From Parabacteroides faecis (GTDB lineage Bacteria; Bacteroidota; Bacteroidia; Bacteroidales; Tannerellaceae): a stretch of 64,000 nucleotides of DNA. How positions within the stretch are numbered: position 1 is the stretch's first letter; each line of letters starts with the position of its first letter. Position numbers and translations under genes: made by a program. Below the pieces are notes generated by a model. That model ran no database searches and was not told the DNA's origin. It saw nothing but the letters and a program-made list of their open reading frames with translations. The stretch lies in the NCBI RefSeq assembly GCF_014647375.1, contig NZ_BMPB01000018.1, positions 33,904-97,903 on the forward strand, given 5' to 3'. Shown piece by piece: positions 26,647 to 35,385 of the stretch.

Positions 26647-28080
26647 ATGATTAATAACTTAACGCATTTCAGTATTGGCTTGCTATTCCTTTTTCCTGCC
26701 ATAGCATCTGCTCAGACAACGAAGGTCGACCTGAGCCTGGAGCAGTCGATGGAGCTGCTTCAGAAAGGAAACCGGAGTATCCGGATGGCAGGGAAGGAGG
26801 TGGAACTGGCAAAGAACGAACATCAGAAACTCAACTCGTTCTGGTATCCGTCGGTGGGTGCAGCCGGTGCCTTTGTTCACATGTCGAACCCGGTCGAGGT
26901 CCGTCAACCGCTGGACCAGTTTACCGATCCTGCCAAGGATTTTGTTCATTCCATTTTACCCGACGACCAGTTTATTTCTTCTATCCTGGATAAAATCGGC
27001 CAGAATACGCTGACACTCCCGCTTATTTCACAGAATATTACTTCTATCGATGCCAGTGTGACCTGGCCTGTCTTCACCGGAGGGAAACGTATTTTCGCCA
27101 ATAAGATCGGGAAAACGATGGTCGGTATCGCCGAAGTAAACCGTGAGCAGGTCAACGCCGACCAGCAATCGAAATTGATCGAATGTTATTTCGGCCTGCG
27201 TCTTGGCCAGCGGGTCGTGACGGTGAGAGAAGCTACTTATAATTCGCTGAAAACCCATTATGACCAGGCTCTTAAACTGGAACATAACGGGATGATTAAC
27301 CGGGCGGAACGTCTTTTTGCCCAGGTGAGCATGGATGAGGCCAAACGCGAACTCGAATCGGCACGCAAAGACCTGGAGGTGGCGCAACAGGCATTGAAAA
27401 GTCTGATAGATGTCGATGCCGATAGCGAGATCAGTACGACTACCTCTCTTTTTATCAATGAAAATATTCCTTCAGCCGATTATTTCAAAGAATTGGTTCC
27501 GGTCAATAATTATCTGGTCAACCAGTTGAAACTACAGGAGAATATTGCCGGTAACGAATTGAAGATCGGACGTACCGGATACTTGCCTACCATTGCCTTG
27601 TTCGGCAAACAGACACTTTATTCGAATGGTGTGGATAAATATCTTATGCCCCGTACGATGATCGGGGTCGGTTTTACCTGGAATATCTTCGACGGTTTGA
27701 ACCGGGAGAAGAAAATCCGGCAGGCACGGCTGACCAGTCAGACATTGGCGATCGGAAAGGATAAAGCCGTTACCGAGTTGAAAGTCGGTGTTGATAAATA
27801 TTATACCCAGTTACAGAATGCCCTCGATAATGTAAAGGCGCTGAATACAACATTGGAAATGAGTGAGGAACTGGTTCGTATCCGTCAGAAATCCTTTCAG
27901 GAAGGGATGGCTACTTCTACGGAAGTGGTCGATGCCGAAGTCATGCTCTCAAAAGTAAAGACAGCTTTCCTGCTGGCCTATTACCAGTATGATGTGGCAC
28001 TGATCAACCTGCTGTCGATCTGCGGTATACCGGAATCGTTCCAGCAATATCGCCAGGAAGGAACAACGGAGATCATATAG
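26647..28080 (+). CDS. TolC-family outer membrane efflux protein
   Basis: The 477-residue protein has a signal peptide (FSIGLLFLFPAIASAQ) and two repeats of long helices typical of outer membrane efflux proteins (LSLEQSMELLQKGNRSIRMAGKEVELAKNE and LEMSEELVRIRQKSFQEGMATSTEVVDAEVML). It forms the trans-envelope tunnel of the exporter encoded by the next three genes, with 167 bp of repeat-containing spacer before the HlyD gene. Confidence 0.9.
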   Translation: MINNLTHFSIGLLFLFPAIASAQTTKVDLSLEQSMELLQKGNRSIRMAGKEVELAKNEHQKLNSFWYPSVGAAGAFVHMSNPVEVRQPLDQFTDPAKDFVHSILPDDQFISSILDKIGQNTLTLPLISQNITSIDASVTWPVFTGGKRIFANKIGKTMVGIAEVNREQVNADQQSKLIECYFGLRLGQRVVTVREATYNSLKTHYDQALKLEHNGMINRAERLFAQVSMDEAKRELESARKDLEVAQQALKSLIDVDADSEISTTTSLFINENIPSADYFKELVPVNNYLVNQLKLQENIAGNELKIGRTGYLPTIALFGKQTLYSNGVDKYLMPRTMIGVGFTWNIFDGLNREKKIRQARLTSQTLAIGKDKAVTELKVGVDKYYTQLQNALDNVKALNTTLEMSEELVRIRQKSFQEGMATSTEVVDAEVMLSKVKTAFLLAYYQYDVALINLLSICGIPESFQQYRQEGTTEII

Positions 28081-28108
28081 AAAATATTGAACCTAAATGA
28101 CAGGTTTT

Positions 28109-28186
28109 GTAGGGGCGGGGTTTACCCGCCCTTTGCGACAATAATATAACAACCGATGGAGAGGGGCGGGCAGACCCCGCCCCTAC
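28109..28186. repeat. GC-rich palindromic interspersed element
   Basis: Left arm 28109-28131 begins GTAGGGGCGGGGTTTACC, and right arm 28164-28186 ends CAGACCCCGCCCCTAC. They are inverted complements with two mismatches, around a 32-bp spacer. It is much richer in GC than its surroundings and sits inside the exporter operon between the TolC and HlyD genes. Family resemblance is to REP/MITE-type intergenic elements. Confidence 0.75.
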
Positions 28187-28247
28187 CAACGACACTACAT
28201 TCAATTCTGATAAATATTGAATTAACAATAAACACAAATAAATAATT

Positions 28248-29240
28248 ATGGACAAGACTAAGAAATATCTGACGATCTCTTTTATAGTGGTACTGATCGC
28301 CGTAATAATCATATCTGTCGTCGGGATGCTGTTGCTGAAAAAGAAACCGGTTGTCCTCCAGGGACAGATTGAAGCTACCGAAATACGCATCTCCGGTAAG
28401 TTGCCCGGTAGAATAGATACTTTCCTTGTGAAAGAAGGGCAAAACGTGAAAGCGGGTGACACACTCGTAGTTATCAACAGTCCCGAAGCGCAGGCTAAAT
28501 ACCAGCAGGTGAATGCCCTCGAAGATATTGCCAAATACCAGCACCAGAAGATTGACGACGGTACGCGTAAACAAATCATCGCCACTGTCGAACAGCTTTG
28601 GAACAAAGCAAAATCAGACCTGCAACTGGCTAAAACAACCTACGACCGTATCCAGGCCCTTTATAAGGACAGTGTAGTCACTTCACAGCGAAAAGATGAA
28701 GTAGAGGCTCTTTACAACGCTGCTGTAGCAAACGAACGTGCCTGCCACAGTCAATACCAGATGGCTCTCGACGGGGCACAGATACAGGATAAGGAAAGTG
28801 CCCGTTCATTGGTAACTGCCGCCCAGGGAACCGTCAACGAGGTGGAGGCCCTTTTGCAGGATGCCCGTCTGGTTGCTCCCGAATCCGGACAGATATCGAC
28901 TATTTTCCCGAAACGCGGTGAACTGGTCGGTGCAGGTATGCCGATCATGAACCTGGTGGTAATGGATGATGTGCATGTCGTATTGAATGTTCGCGAAGAC
29001 CGCTTACCCTTATTTAAGATGGGTGGAACTTTCCGTGCCGATGTTCCGGCGATTGCCACGAATGATATCGAATTCAAGATCAATTACGTTAGTCCGCTGG
29101 GTAGTTTCGCTACCTGGAAATCGACCAAACAGACAGGTAGCTACGATTTGAGAACGTTCGAGATCCATGCCCTCCCGGTAAAACCGGTCGACGGATTACG
29201 TCCGGGCATGTCGGTGCTGGTTAATTTAGGAGAACAGTAA
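28248..29240 (+). CDS. HlyD-family periplasmic adaptor (membrane fusion protein)
   Basis: The 330-residue protein has an N-terminal anchor (YLTISFIVVLIAVIIISVVGMLLL). The lipoyl-like half-motifs follow: GQIEATEIRISGKLPGRIDTFLVKEGQNVKAGDTLVVI, then a coiled-coil hairpin around residues 85-190, then LVAPESGQISTIFPKRGELV and a beta-barrel. It links inner-membrane permeases to TolC. It is the second gene of the exporter and 13 bp before the first permease. Confidence 0.9.
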   Translation: MDKTKKYLTISFIVVLIAVIIISVVGMLLLKKKPVVLQGQIEATEIRISGKLPGRIDTFLVKEGQNVKAGDTLVVINSPEAQAKYQQVNALEDIAKYQHQKIDDGTRKQIIATVEQLWNKAKSDLQLAKTTYDRIQALYKDSVVTSQRKDEVEALYNAAVANERACHSQYQMALDGAQIQDKESARSLVTAAQGTVNEVEALLQDARLVAPESGQISTIFPKRGELVGAGMPIMNLVVMDDVHVVLNVREDRLPLFKMGGTFRADVPAIATNDIEFKINYVSPLGSFATWKSTKQTGSYDLRTFEIHALPVKPVDGLRPGMSVLVNLGEQ

Positions 29241-29253
29241 TAGAGGATAGTCT

Positions 29254-30438
29254 ATGAGTACCAATAAACAACATAGTCCTTTTTACAATGTGCTTCAACG
29301 CGAACTACACCGGATGGTTTCACGCAGGCTCTATTTCGGGGTCTGTATCGTGTTGCCGCTGTTTTGTATCTTCTTTATGTCCACGATCTTCGGTAACGGA
29401 CAAATGGAAAATATTCCGGTAGCCATTGTCGATCAGGACCAGACTGCTTTATCCCGCGAATTGATCCGCCAGGTCGAAGCTGTCCCGACTTTCCGTGTCA
29501 CGCATCATTATGTAGATGCCGAAACTGCCCGGAAAGCGACGCAAGCCAAAGAAATATACGGTTATCTGGTGATTCCGAACCGTTTTGAAGAAGACGTGAC
29601 AGGTGGGAGACAAGCTACTTTATCCTATTATTACCATTATGCATTACTGAGTGTCGGAGGAGAGGTCAGGGGTGCTTTTGAAAGTTTGCTACGCACGTTT
29701 TCAATGGCTCCGATTGTGGTGCAGGCAACGGCTATGGGGATCAGTCAGAAAGAAGTATCCACCTTCCTGGTTCCCATCCGGGCACAGAACCATCCGTTGT
29801 TCAACCCGGATCTGGATTATTCCGTTTATCTGAGTAATCCGTTTTTCTTTATTTTCTTCCAGGTAATCATCTTGCTGACGACGGTCTATGCGGTAGGTAG
29901 TGAAATAAAGTTCCGTACCGGTGATGAATGGCTGGCAACGGCGAAGATGAATATGGTGACGGCGCTTTTCGGAAAATTATTACCTTATACCATTATCTTT
30001 TCCCTGATGAGCATTTTGGGAAATTATGTCATGTTCGGTATAATGAATATTCCTTTCTCGTGCGGATTCTGGCCTCTGAACCTGACTTCGATCCTGTTTG
30101 TGATCGCCTCGCAGGCATTGGCCGTATTCCTTTTCTCCATTTTTCCGGCAATCAGTATCATTATCAGTATCGTGTCGATGGTCGGGTCGTTGGGAGCAAC
30201 CTTGTCGGGTGTAACTTTTCCGGCCCCATCCATGTATGCTCCGGTCTATTACACTTCGTTCCTGTTTCCGGTACGTCATTTCGTGGAGATCAATCAGAAT
30301 CTTTTGTATGGTGATTATGGATTTGCCTATACCTGGTGGAATTTCAGTGCATTATTCTGTTTTATCCTGGTTGCATTCGGGATGGTACCGCATTTAAAAA
30401 GTGCAATTTTAAGTCATAAGTATGAAAATATCAAATAA
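29254..30438 (+). CDS. ABC-2 type permease 1
   Basis: The 394-residue protein has one N-terminal helix (LYFGVCIVLPLFCIFFMSTIF), a large extracytoplasmic domain (about residues 50-190) and a cluster of about five helices from residue 200 on (FFFIFFQVIILLTTVYAVGSE). This is the layout of YhgE/YbhR-type ABC-2 membrane proteins. It overlaps permease 2 by 17 nt, so the two are translationally coupled and probably form a heterodimer. No ATP-binding subunit is encoded in this operon. Confidence 0.85.
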   Translation: MSTNKQHSPFYNVLQRELHRMVSRRLYFGVCIVLPLFCIFFMSTIFGNGQMENIPVAIVDQDQTALSRELIRQVEAVPTFRVTHHYVDAETARKATQAKEIYGYLVIPNRFEEDVTGGRQATLSYYYHYALLSVGGEVRGAFESLLRTFSMAPIVVQATAMGISQKEVSTFLVPIRAQNHPLFNPDLDYSVYLSNPFFFIFFQVIILLTTVYAVGSEIKFRTGDEWLATAKMNMVTALFGKLLPYTIIFSLMSILGNYVMFGIMNIPFSCGFWPLNLTSILFVIASQALAVFLFSIFPAISIIISIVSMVGSLGATLSGVTFPAPSMYAPVYYTSFLFPVRHFVEINQNLLYGDYGFAYTWWNFSALFCFILVAFGMVPHLKSAILSHKYENIK

Positions 30439-31606
30439 CATAAAAGCAGGACTGAATAATATATCCTCCATTATCCTGAACGAATTCAAGACTATTTCGG
30501 GTAGTTTTGCCATTGTGCTGGTGTTGATGGGGGGGATATTTATGTACGGTCTGCTATATAATTATATGTATGCTCCCGACGTGGTCCGTAATGTTCCGGT
30601 CGTAGTGGTGGATAATTCAAAAACGGAGTTGAGCCGCGAGTATATCCGTTTGCTGAATGCTACACCGCAGGTCGATGTGATAGCTACCGGTGAGGATTTT
30701 CCCCAGGCACAGGAGTTGATGAAACGTGATGAGGCGGCCGGTATCTTGTATCTGCCGTATGACTTTACCGACCGGGTTTCACGCGGTGACGAATCGATTT
30801 TTATTATGTATGAGACGACGAGTGCTTTCCTTTATTATCTGTCGATACAGGAAGCATCGGCGGGTTCGATGCTGGCACTCAACGACCGTTTCCGTCCTGA
30901 AATGGTTGTCTTTCTTCCCAGTCAGGATGCGGCGCAGCTTTCGGTAGCAAAGCCGATCAGTGTGGCGGGGACGGCTTTGTACAATTATACGGAGGGGTAT
31001 GGGACTTACCTGATACCTGCCGTACTGATCGTCATTATGTTCCAGACATTATTGATGGTGATCGGAATGGTCAGCGGGGAAGAACGCCAATTCCGGTTGT
31101 TGCGGGGAAACCGTCCTTCGTTCGGGCAGGCGGCAAGACTGGTGACAGGGAAGACATTTGTTTATATGATGTTGTATGCAATCTTCTCGCTGTTCCTGTT
31201 GGGGCTGATCCCGTTGATCTTTGACCTGCCGGATATCGGGAATGTATGGAATATCATTATGTTGCTGATCCCGTTTCTGATGGCGAGCAGTTTCTTCGGC
31301 TTGTCGGTTTCCGTCTTCTTTACAGATTCGGATGCTCCTTTGCTGATGATCGCTTTTTTCTCTGTCGGGTTGATCTTCCTGTCGGGGGTATCTTATCCGC
31401 TGGAATTGATGCCCTGGTACTGGAAGATGTCGCATTTTCTGATCCCGGCTGCCCCGGCAACGTTGGCGTATGTCAAATTGAATTCGATGGGCGCTTCCAT
31501 AGCAGAGATCCATACGGAATATGTCACTTTATGGGTTCAGTGCGCCGTTTACTTTGTGCTGGCATGCCTGGCATACCGGTATAATATAAGGAAAGCGTAT
31601 CGTTGA
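30422..31606 (+). CDS. ABC-2 type permease 2
   Basis: The 394-residue protein has the same plan as permease 1 (N-terminal anchor FAIVLVLMGGIFMYGLLY, extracytoplasmic domain with VPVVVVDNSKTELSREYIRLLN, multiple C-terminal helices). The equal lengths and shared domain order suggest an ancient duplication. It is the last gene of the exporter, followed by a strong hairpin terminator at 31631-31660 that also serves tRNA-Trp on the opposite strand. Confidence 0.85.
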   Translation: MKISNNIKAGLNNISSIILNEFKTISGSFAIVLVLMGGIFMYGLLYNYMYAPDVVRNVPVVVVDNSKTELSREYIRLLNATPQVDVIATGEDFPQAQELMKRDEAAGILYLPYDFTDRVSRGDESIFIMYETTSAFLYYLSIQEASAGSMLALNDRFRPEMVVFLPSQDAAQLSVAKPISVAGTALYNYTEGYGTYLIPAVLIVIMFQTLLMVIGMVSGEERQFRLLRGNRPSFGQAARLVTGKTFVYMMLYAIFSLFLLGLIPLIFDLPDIGNVWNIIMLLIPFLMASSFFGLSVSVFFTDSDAPLLMIAFFSVGLIFLSGVSYPLELMPWYWKMSHFLIPAAPATLAYVKLNSMGASIAEIHTEYVTLWVQCAVYFVLACLAYRYNIRKAYR

Positions 31607-31630
31607 TGCTGTCAGGAAGAGTTGAAAAAC

Positions 31631-31660
31631 AAAAAAGCGATACAATTTGTATCGCTTTTG
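31631..31660. terminator. Bidirectional terminator between permease 2 and tRNA-Trp
   Basis: AAAAGCGATAC / GTATCGCTTTT arms with a 5-nt loop lie between converging transcription units. The minus-strand copy carries a T6 tail right after the tRNA. Confidence 0.85.
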
Positions 31661-31733
31661 CACGGAAGGAGAGGCTCGAACTCCCGACACCTGGTTTTGG
31701 AGACCAGTGCTCTACCGACTGAGCTACTTCCGT
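31661..31733 (-). tRNA. trnW: tRNA-Trp (anticodon CCA)
   Basis: 73 nt that fold as a cloverleaf: acceptor ACGGAAG / CTTCCGT with discriminator G, D-arm AGCTCAGTCGGTAGAGC, anticodon stem CTGGT with loop CTCCAAA (anticodon CCA), and T-arm GGGAGTTCGAGCCTCTC. The 3' CCA is not encoded. Upstream on the same strand, a TACCTTTG box (31744-31751) with CTTG 19 bp further out makes a plausible promoter. It is not near the trp operon. Confidence 0.95.
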
Positions 31734-31855
31734 ATTGCGGGTGCAAAGGTAGGTTTTTATTTTTAATATGCAAGACTTTCGGAAAAAAAGTACTTCAGTA
31801 TTTTTTCTTAGCCGATAAAATTGAAGGAAAACGAAGCTACCGTAATTTCTTTTTT

Positions 31856-31863
31856 TATCTTTG
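31856..31863 (+). promoter_or_regulatory. Promoter -7 box for glutamine synthetase
   Basis: TATCTTTG, 56 bp before the chosen ATG. The match lies inside the open frame upstream of that ATG, which supports the shorter protein. Confidence 0.45.
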
Positions 31864-31919
31864 AAAGCATTATAGAAAATGTATTTAAATCTATACTGTA
31901 CAAAAACAATCAACAGAAT

Positions 31920-33422
31920 ATGGAAAACGAATTAGAAATGAATTCGAATCTTTTGGTCGAATTCTTGCAAAAACCTTCATCTGAGTTTACAAAAGCGGAC
32001 ATTATTTCTTTCATCCGCGAAAAAGGAATCAAGATGGTCAATTTTATGTATCCGGCAGGAGACGGGCGTCTGAAAACATTGAATTTCGTTATTAATAATG
32101 CGGCTTACCTGAATGCAATCCTTACTTGCGGTGAGCGTGTCGACGGATCGAGCTTGTTCTCTTTCATCGAAGCTGGTAGCAGCGACTTGTATGTTATCCC
32201 CCGCTTCCGGACGGCTTTTGTCGATCCTTTTGCCGAATTACCGACCGTAACGATGCTTTGCTCTTTCTTCAACAAGGATGGCGAACCCCTGGAAAGCTCT
32301 CCCGAATATACCTTACACAAGGCCAGCAAGGCGTTTACGGAAGTGACGGGTATGGAATTTCAGGCAATGGGTGAACTGGAATATTACGTGATCGCTGAGG
32401 AAGAAGAATTGTTCCCGGCTACTGACCAGCGCGGATATCATGAATCCGGACCATTTGCCAAATTCAATGAATTCCGCACACAATGTATGCTGTATATAGC
32501 CCAGACCGGCGGACAGATCAAATATGGTCATTCCGAAGTCGGCAACTTTACATTGAACGGAAAGATATATGAGCAGAACGAGATCGAGTTTCTGCCGACC
32601 AAAGTAGAAGATGCCGCCGACCAGTTGATGGTCGCTAAATGGGTGATCCGTAATCTGGCTTACGATTATGGTTTGGATATCACCTTTGCCCCTAAGATCA
32701 CAGTTGGAAAGGCCGGATCAGGATTACATGTCCATATGCGTATAATGAAAGACGGTAAGAACCAGATGCTGGCGGGTGGTGTTTTGTCTGAAACAGCCCG
32801 TAAAGCGATTGCCGGTATGATGGAGTTGGCTCCGTCTATCACTGCATTTGGTAATACGAATCCGACTTCTTATTTCCGTCTGGTACCTCATCAGGAAGCT
32901 CCGACAAATGTCTGCTGGGGCGACCGGAACCGTTCGGTATTGGTCCGTGTACCTCTGGGATGGGCGGCAAAGAAGGATATGTGCGTGTTGGCTAACCCAC
33001 TGGAGTCGGAAAGCCATTATGATACGACACAGAAACAGACGGTCGAAATGCGTTCGCCGGACGGTTCAGCCGATCTGTACCAGTTATTAGCCGGTTTGGC
33101 TGTGGCCTGCCGTCATGGATTTGAGATTGACAATGCGTTGGATATTGCAGAAAAGACTTATGTAAATGTAAATATCCACCAGGAGGAAAATAGGGATCGT
33201 TTGCAGACATTGGATCAGCTTCCCGACAGTTGTGCTGCATCCGCTCAACGTCTGCAGAAGCAGCGTGCTGTCTATGAAAAATACAATGTGTTCAGTCCGA
33301 GCATGATCGATGGTATTATCAAAAAACTGACTTCGTATAACGACTTTACCCTTCGTGATGATTTGAAAAATGATCCTGAAGGAATGCTCCGGTTGGTGAA
33401 GACTTATTTCCATTGCGGATAA
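31920..33422 (+). CDS. glnA: Glutamine synthetase family protein
   Basis: Condenses glutamate and ammonia with ATP. The 500-residue protein, started at MENELEMNSNLLVEFL, has the beta-grasp N-terminal region (VNFMYPAGDGRLKTLNFVI), the metal/substrate segments GELEYYV and EVGNFTLNGKIYEQNEIEF, the ATP loop AGSGLHVHMRIMKDGKN and FRLVPHQEAPTNVCWGDRNRSVLVR. The length fits a type I-like enzyme rather than the roughly 700-residue type III enzyme also found in Bacteroides. The frame is open further upstream to 31821, but a promoter box lies in that stretch. It is a single-gene unit ended by a strong hairpin. Confidence 0.88.
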   Translation: MENELEMNSNLLVEFLQKPSSEFTKADIISFIREKGIKMVNFMYPAGDGRLKTLNFVINNAAYLNAILTCGERVDGSSLFSFIEAGSSDLYVIPRFRTAFVDPFAELPTVTMLCSFFNKDGEPLESSPEYTLHKASKAFTEVTGMEFQAMGELEYYVIAEEEELFPATDQRGYHESGPFAKFNEFRTQCMLYIAQTGGQIKYGHSEVGNFTLNGKIYEQNEIEFLPTKVEDAADQLMVAKWVIRNLAYDYGLDITFAPKITVGKAGSGLHVHMRIMKDGKNQMLAGGVLSETARKAIAGMMELAPSITAFGNTNPTSYFRLVPHQEAPTNVCWGDRNRSVLVRVPLGWAAKKDMCVLANPLESESHYDTTQKQTVEMRSPDGSADLYQLLAGLAVACRHGFEIDNALDIAEKTYVNVNIHQEENRDRLQTLDQLPDSCAASAQRLQKQRAVYEKYNVFSPSMIDGIIKKLTSYNDFTLRDDLKNDPEGMLRLVKTYFHCG

Positions 33423-33438
33423 GATAATTATTCCGAAA

Positions 33439-33487
33439 TGGCCGGTAGAGATCCTGTTGGTATGAAAGGATTCTATCGGCCATTTTT
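33439..33487 (+). terminator. Terminator after glutamine synthetase
   Basis: The arms GGCCGGTAGAGATCC and GGATTCTATCGGCC flank a 12-nt loop and are followed by ATTTTTG. Confidence 0.85.
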
Positions 33488-33559
33488 GTATAAATCTGTA
33501 CTGAAGTATTTCCTCTTAAAATATTTTTGCTACGTTTGCAGAAACAGAAAGGAGATGAG

Positions 33560-34156
33560 TTGAAGACGGGAGCAATAGATATAAAGACGCTTTTGAAAAT
33601 GGTGGCGGATGATAATCGGCTGGCATTTAATATGTTTTATGATCTGTATTATGATCAGATATTCCGTTTCTCATATTATTTTCTGAAAGATACCGAAGCT
33701 TGTCGTGAGGTTGTGGCTGAAACATTCTTTTCTATCTGGCAATCACGACTGAAACTAAAGGATATTGAGAATATTGAAACCTATCTGTTTGTCACAGTCC
33801 GCAATGAAGCAACCCGATACCTGAGCCGAAGTTCAAAGTCTCGTTTTGTCTTGTTGGAAGATACTACTCTTCAACTGACAGCCAGGGAGAATGAATCTCC
33901 TGAAGATAAGTTGTTGATGGAGGAAATGGAGAGGATATTGAACCGGGTGATCGATGAATTACCGGAAAAATGTCGTTTGATCTTTTTATTGGCGAGACAG
34001 GAAGGTTTGAAGCCTAAAGAGATAGCCGAAAGGCTTTCCATTAATGAAAGTACAGTCCGTGTACAGATGAAAATAGCTATCGATAAGATTGTTGCCAGTT
34101 TGAAACCTCATTTCCCGGATATTACATTTTCTTTGTTACTGATGTATATTGCTTAA
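33560..34156 (+). CDS. ECF RNA polymerase sigma factor
   Basis: The 198-residue sigma-70 family member has region 2 (FNMFYDLYYDQIFRFSYYFLKD...EVVAETFFSIWQSRLKL) and region 4 (LPEKCRLIFLLARQEGLKPKEIAERLSINESTVRVQMKIAIDKI). Start choice: AAAGGAG at 33548-33554 is five bases before an in-frame TTG at 33560, downstream of a TACGTTTG box (33531-33538); no ATG lies in frame before residue 13. So translation probably starts at TTG. The following FecR and SusC with an STN domain make this a surface-signalling regulator of the locus. Confidence 0.88.
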   Translation: MKTGAIDIKTLLKMVADDNRLAFNMFYDLYYDQIFRFSYYFLKDTEACREVVAETFFSIWQSRLKLKDIENIETYLFVTVRNEATRYLSRSSKSRFVLLEDTTLQLTARENESPEDKLLMEEMERILNRVIDELPEKCRLIFLLARQEGLKPKEIAERLSINESTVRVQMKIAIDKIVASLKPHFPDITFSLLLMYIA

Positions 34157-34259
34157 TGATAGCTATTTATCGCTTTTCTTGAGAAAATATCAAAAAAAGT
34201 CACTTTTCTTTTAAACGAAATCCGCTTATACCTCCTCCTTTAAGTAATAAGTGGAAAAT

Positions 34260-35243
34260 ATGGAAAAACAGAAGAACAGTATAGATCGTATAAGTGATGG
34301 ATTGATAAATGATTTATCGTCAGAAGACCGGAAATTACTGGAACAATGGTCGGCATCACATCCTGATCATGAGAAATTGCTCGGGCTACTAAACAGTATA
34401 GAACTATCTCCCCGCGTGATAGCCAAAGGAGAAGAGATGCGTAGCACGATCTTACTTCGTCTCAACAAGAAAATAGATAAGGCTATTCGCCGTAAAGTGT
34501 GGCTGAAAATTGTTTCTGTAGCTGCTTCAATAGCTATTTTAGTGGGAATGACCGGTTATTTATCTTTTCAGCAGGGGTATAAACAACTGAATAGCCAACC
34601 GATAGAATTATCGAATCCTTTGGGAATGAAATCGACCGTTACTTTGCCGGATGGGAGTAAGGTGATACTGAATGCAGGGACAACGTTGATATATCCGACG
34701 GCATTTGTTAAGTCCGAACGTGAGGTAAGAGTTCGCGGTGAAGCCTTTTTTGAGGTAGTCCACGATAGTAAACGTCCGTTCTATGTAAAAACGGGAGATG
34801 TTAAAGTGAAGGTACTGGGAACTAAATTCAATGTAAAGGCTTACGACGATGATAGATTTGTAGAAGTGACATTGGCGGAAGGATGCGTCGATGTCGGATG
34901 GAAGAAGGAAAAACAGAATATCCGTTTACAACCCGGGCAACTCGCCTGTTTTGATAAAGTAACTGAAACAAGCAACAAGCGGGAAGTGGATCTGAATTTC
35001 CATACGGCCTGGAAGGATGGAAAATTCTATTTCGACGGCCTGACTTTTGAGAGTATAGCCAAACAGTTGGAGAGAAATTTTAATGTACATATACATATTG
35101 CTTCAGATAAATTGAAGAATACCGTTTTTACGGGTGACTTTGTGCGGGGAGAGAATCTGGAACAAATATTACGCATCATGACTCTGGATAAACGTATACA
35201 TTATAAAATTGAAGGAAATCAGGTTTATATCAGTGAGAAATAA
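34260..35243 (+). CDS. FecR-family anti-sigma factor
   Basis: The 327-residue protein has an N-terminal cytoplasmic anti-sigma region (ISDGLINDLSSEDRKLLEQWSASHPDHEKL), one membrane helix (LKIVSVAASIAILVGMTGYLSF, about residues 80-102), and a periplasmic FecR domain (MKSTVTLPDGSKVILNAGTTLIYP, EVRVRGEAFFEVVHD). The C-terminal STN-like portion ends in GNQVYISEK. A GTG three codons upstream (34251) is an alternative start. It relays TonB-dependent receptor signals to the ECF sigma factor. A hairpin lies in the 142-bp gap before SusC (35291-35321). Confidence 0.88.
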   Translation: MEKQKNSIDRISDGLINDLSSEDRKLLEQWSASHPDHEKLLGLLNSIELSPRVIAKGEEMRSTILLRLNKKIDKAIRRKVWLKIVSVAASIAILVGMTGYLSFQQGYKQLNSQPIELSNPLGMKSTVTLPDGSKVILNAGTTLIYPTAFVKSEREVRVRGEAFFEVVHDSKRPFYVKTGDVKVKVLGTKFNVKAYDDDRFVEVTLAEGCVDVGWKKEKQNIRLQPGQLACFDKVTETSNKREVDLNFHTAWKDGKFYFDGLTFESIAKQLERNFNVHIHIASDKLKNTVFTGDFVRGENLEQILRIMTLDKRIHYKIEGNQVYISEK

Positions 35244-35385
35244 ATGAATAATAACTTTAATAATATGCCTATGAGAAATAGAATGTAAAAAAAATCGGAA
35301 GATGCTACCAACATCTCCCGATCAAAAGACTTTAGTCTGAAATCTTTAGCAACAAAATTACAAACCTAAAATCATTTACAAAAAT

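Noticed and set aside
28073-28606. Open frame on the minus strand over the GC-rich palindrome and HlyD start
   Set aside because: Produced by the repeat and the antisense of HlyD; no recognisable protein features.
31661-31733. tRNA-Trp as part of trp operon regulation in cis
   Set aside because: It is about 24 kb from the trp operon and has its own promoter and terminator.
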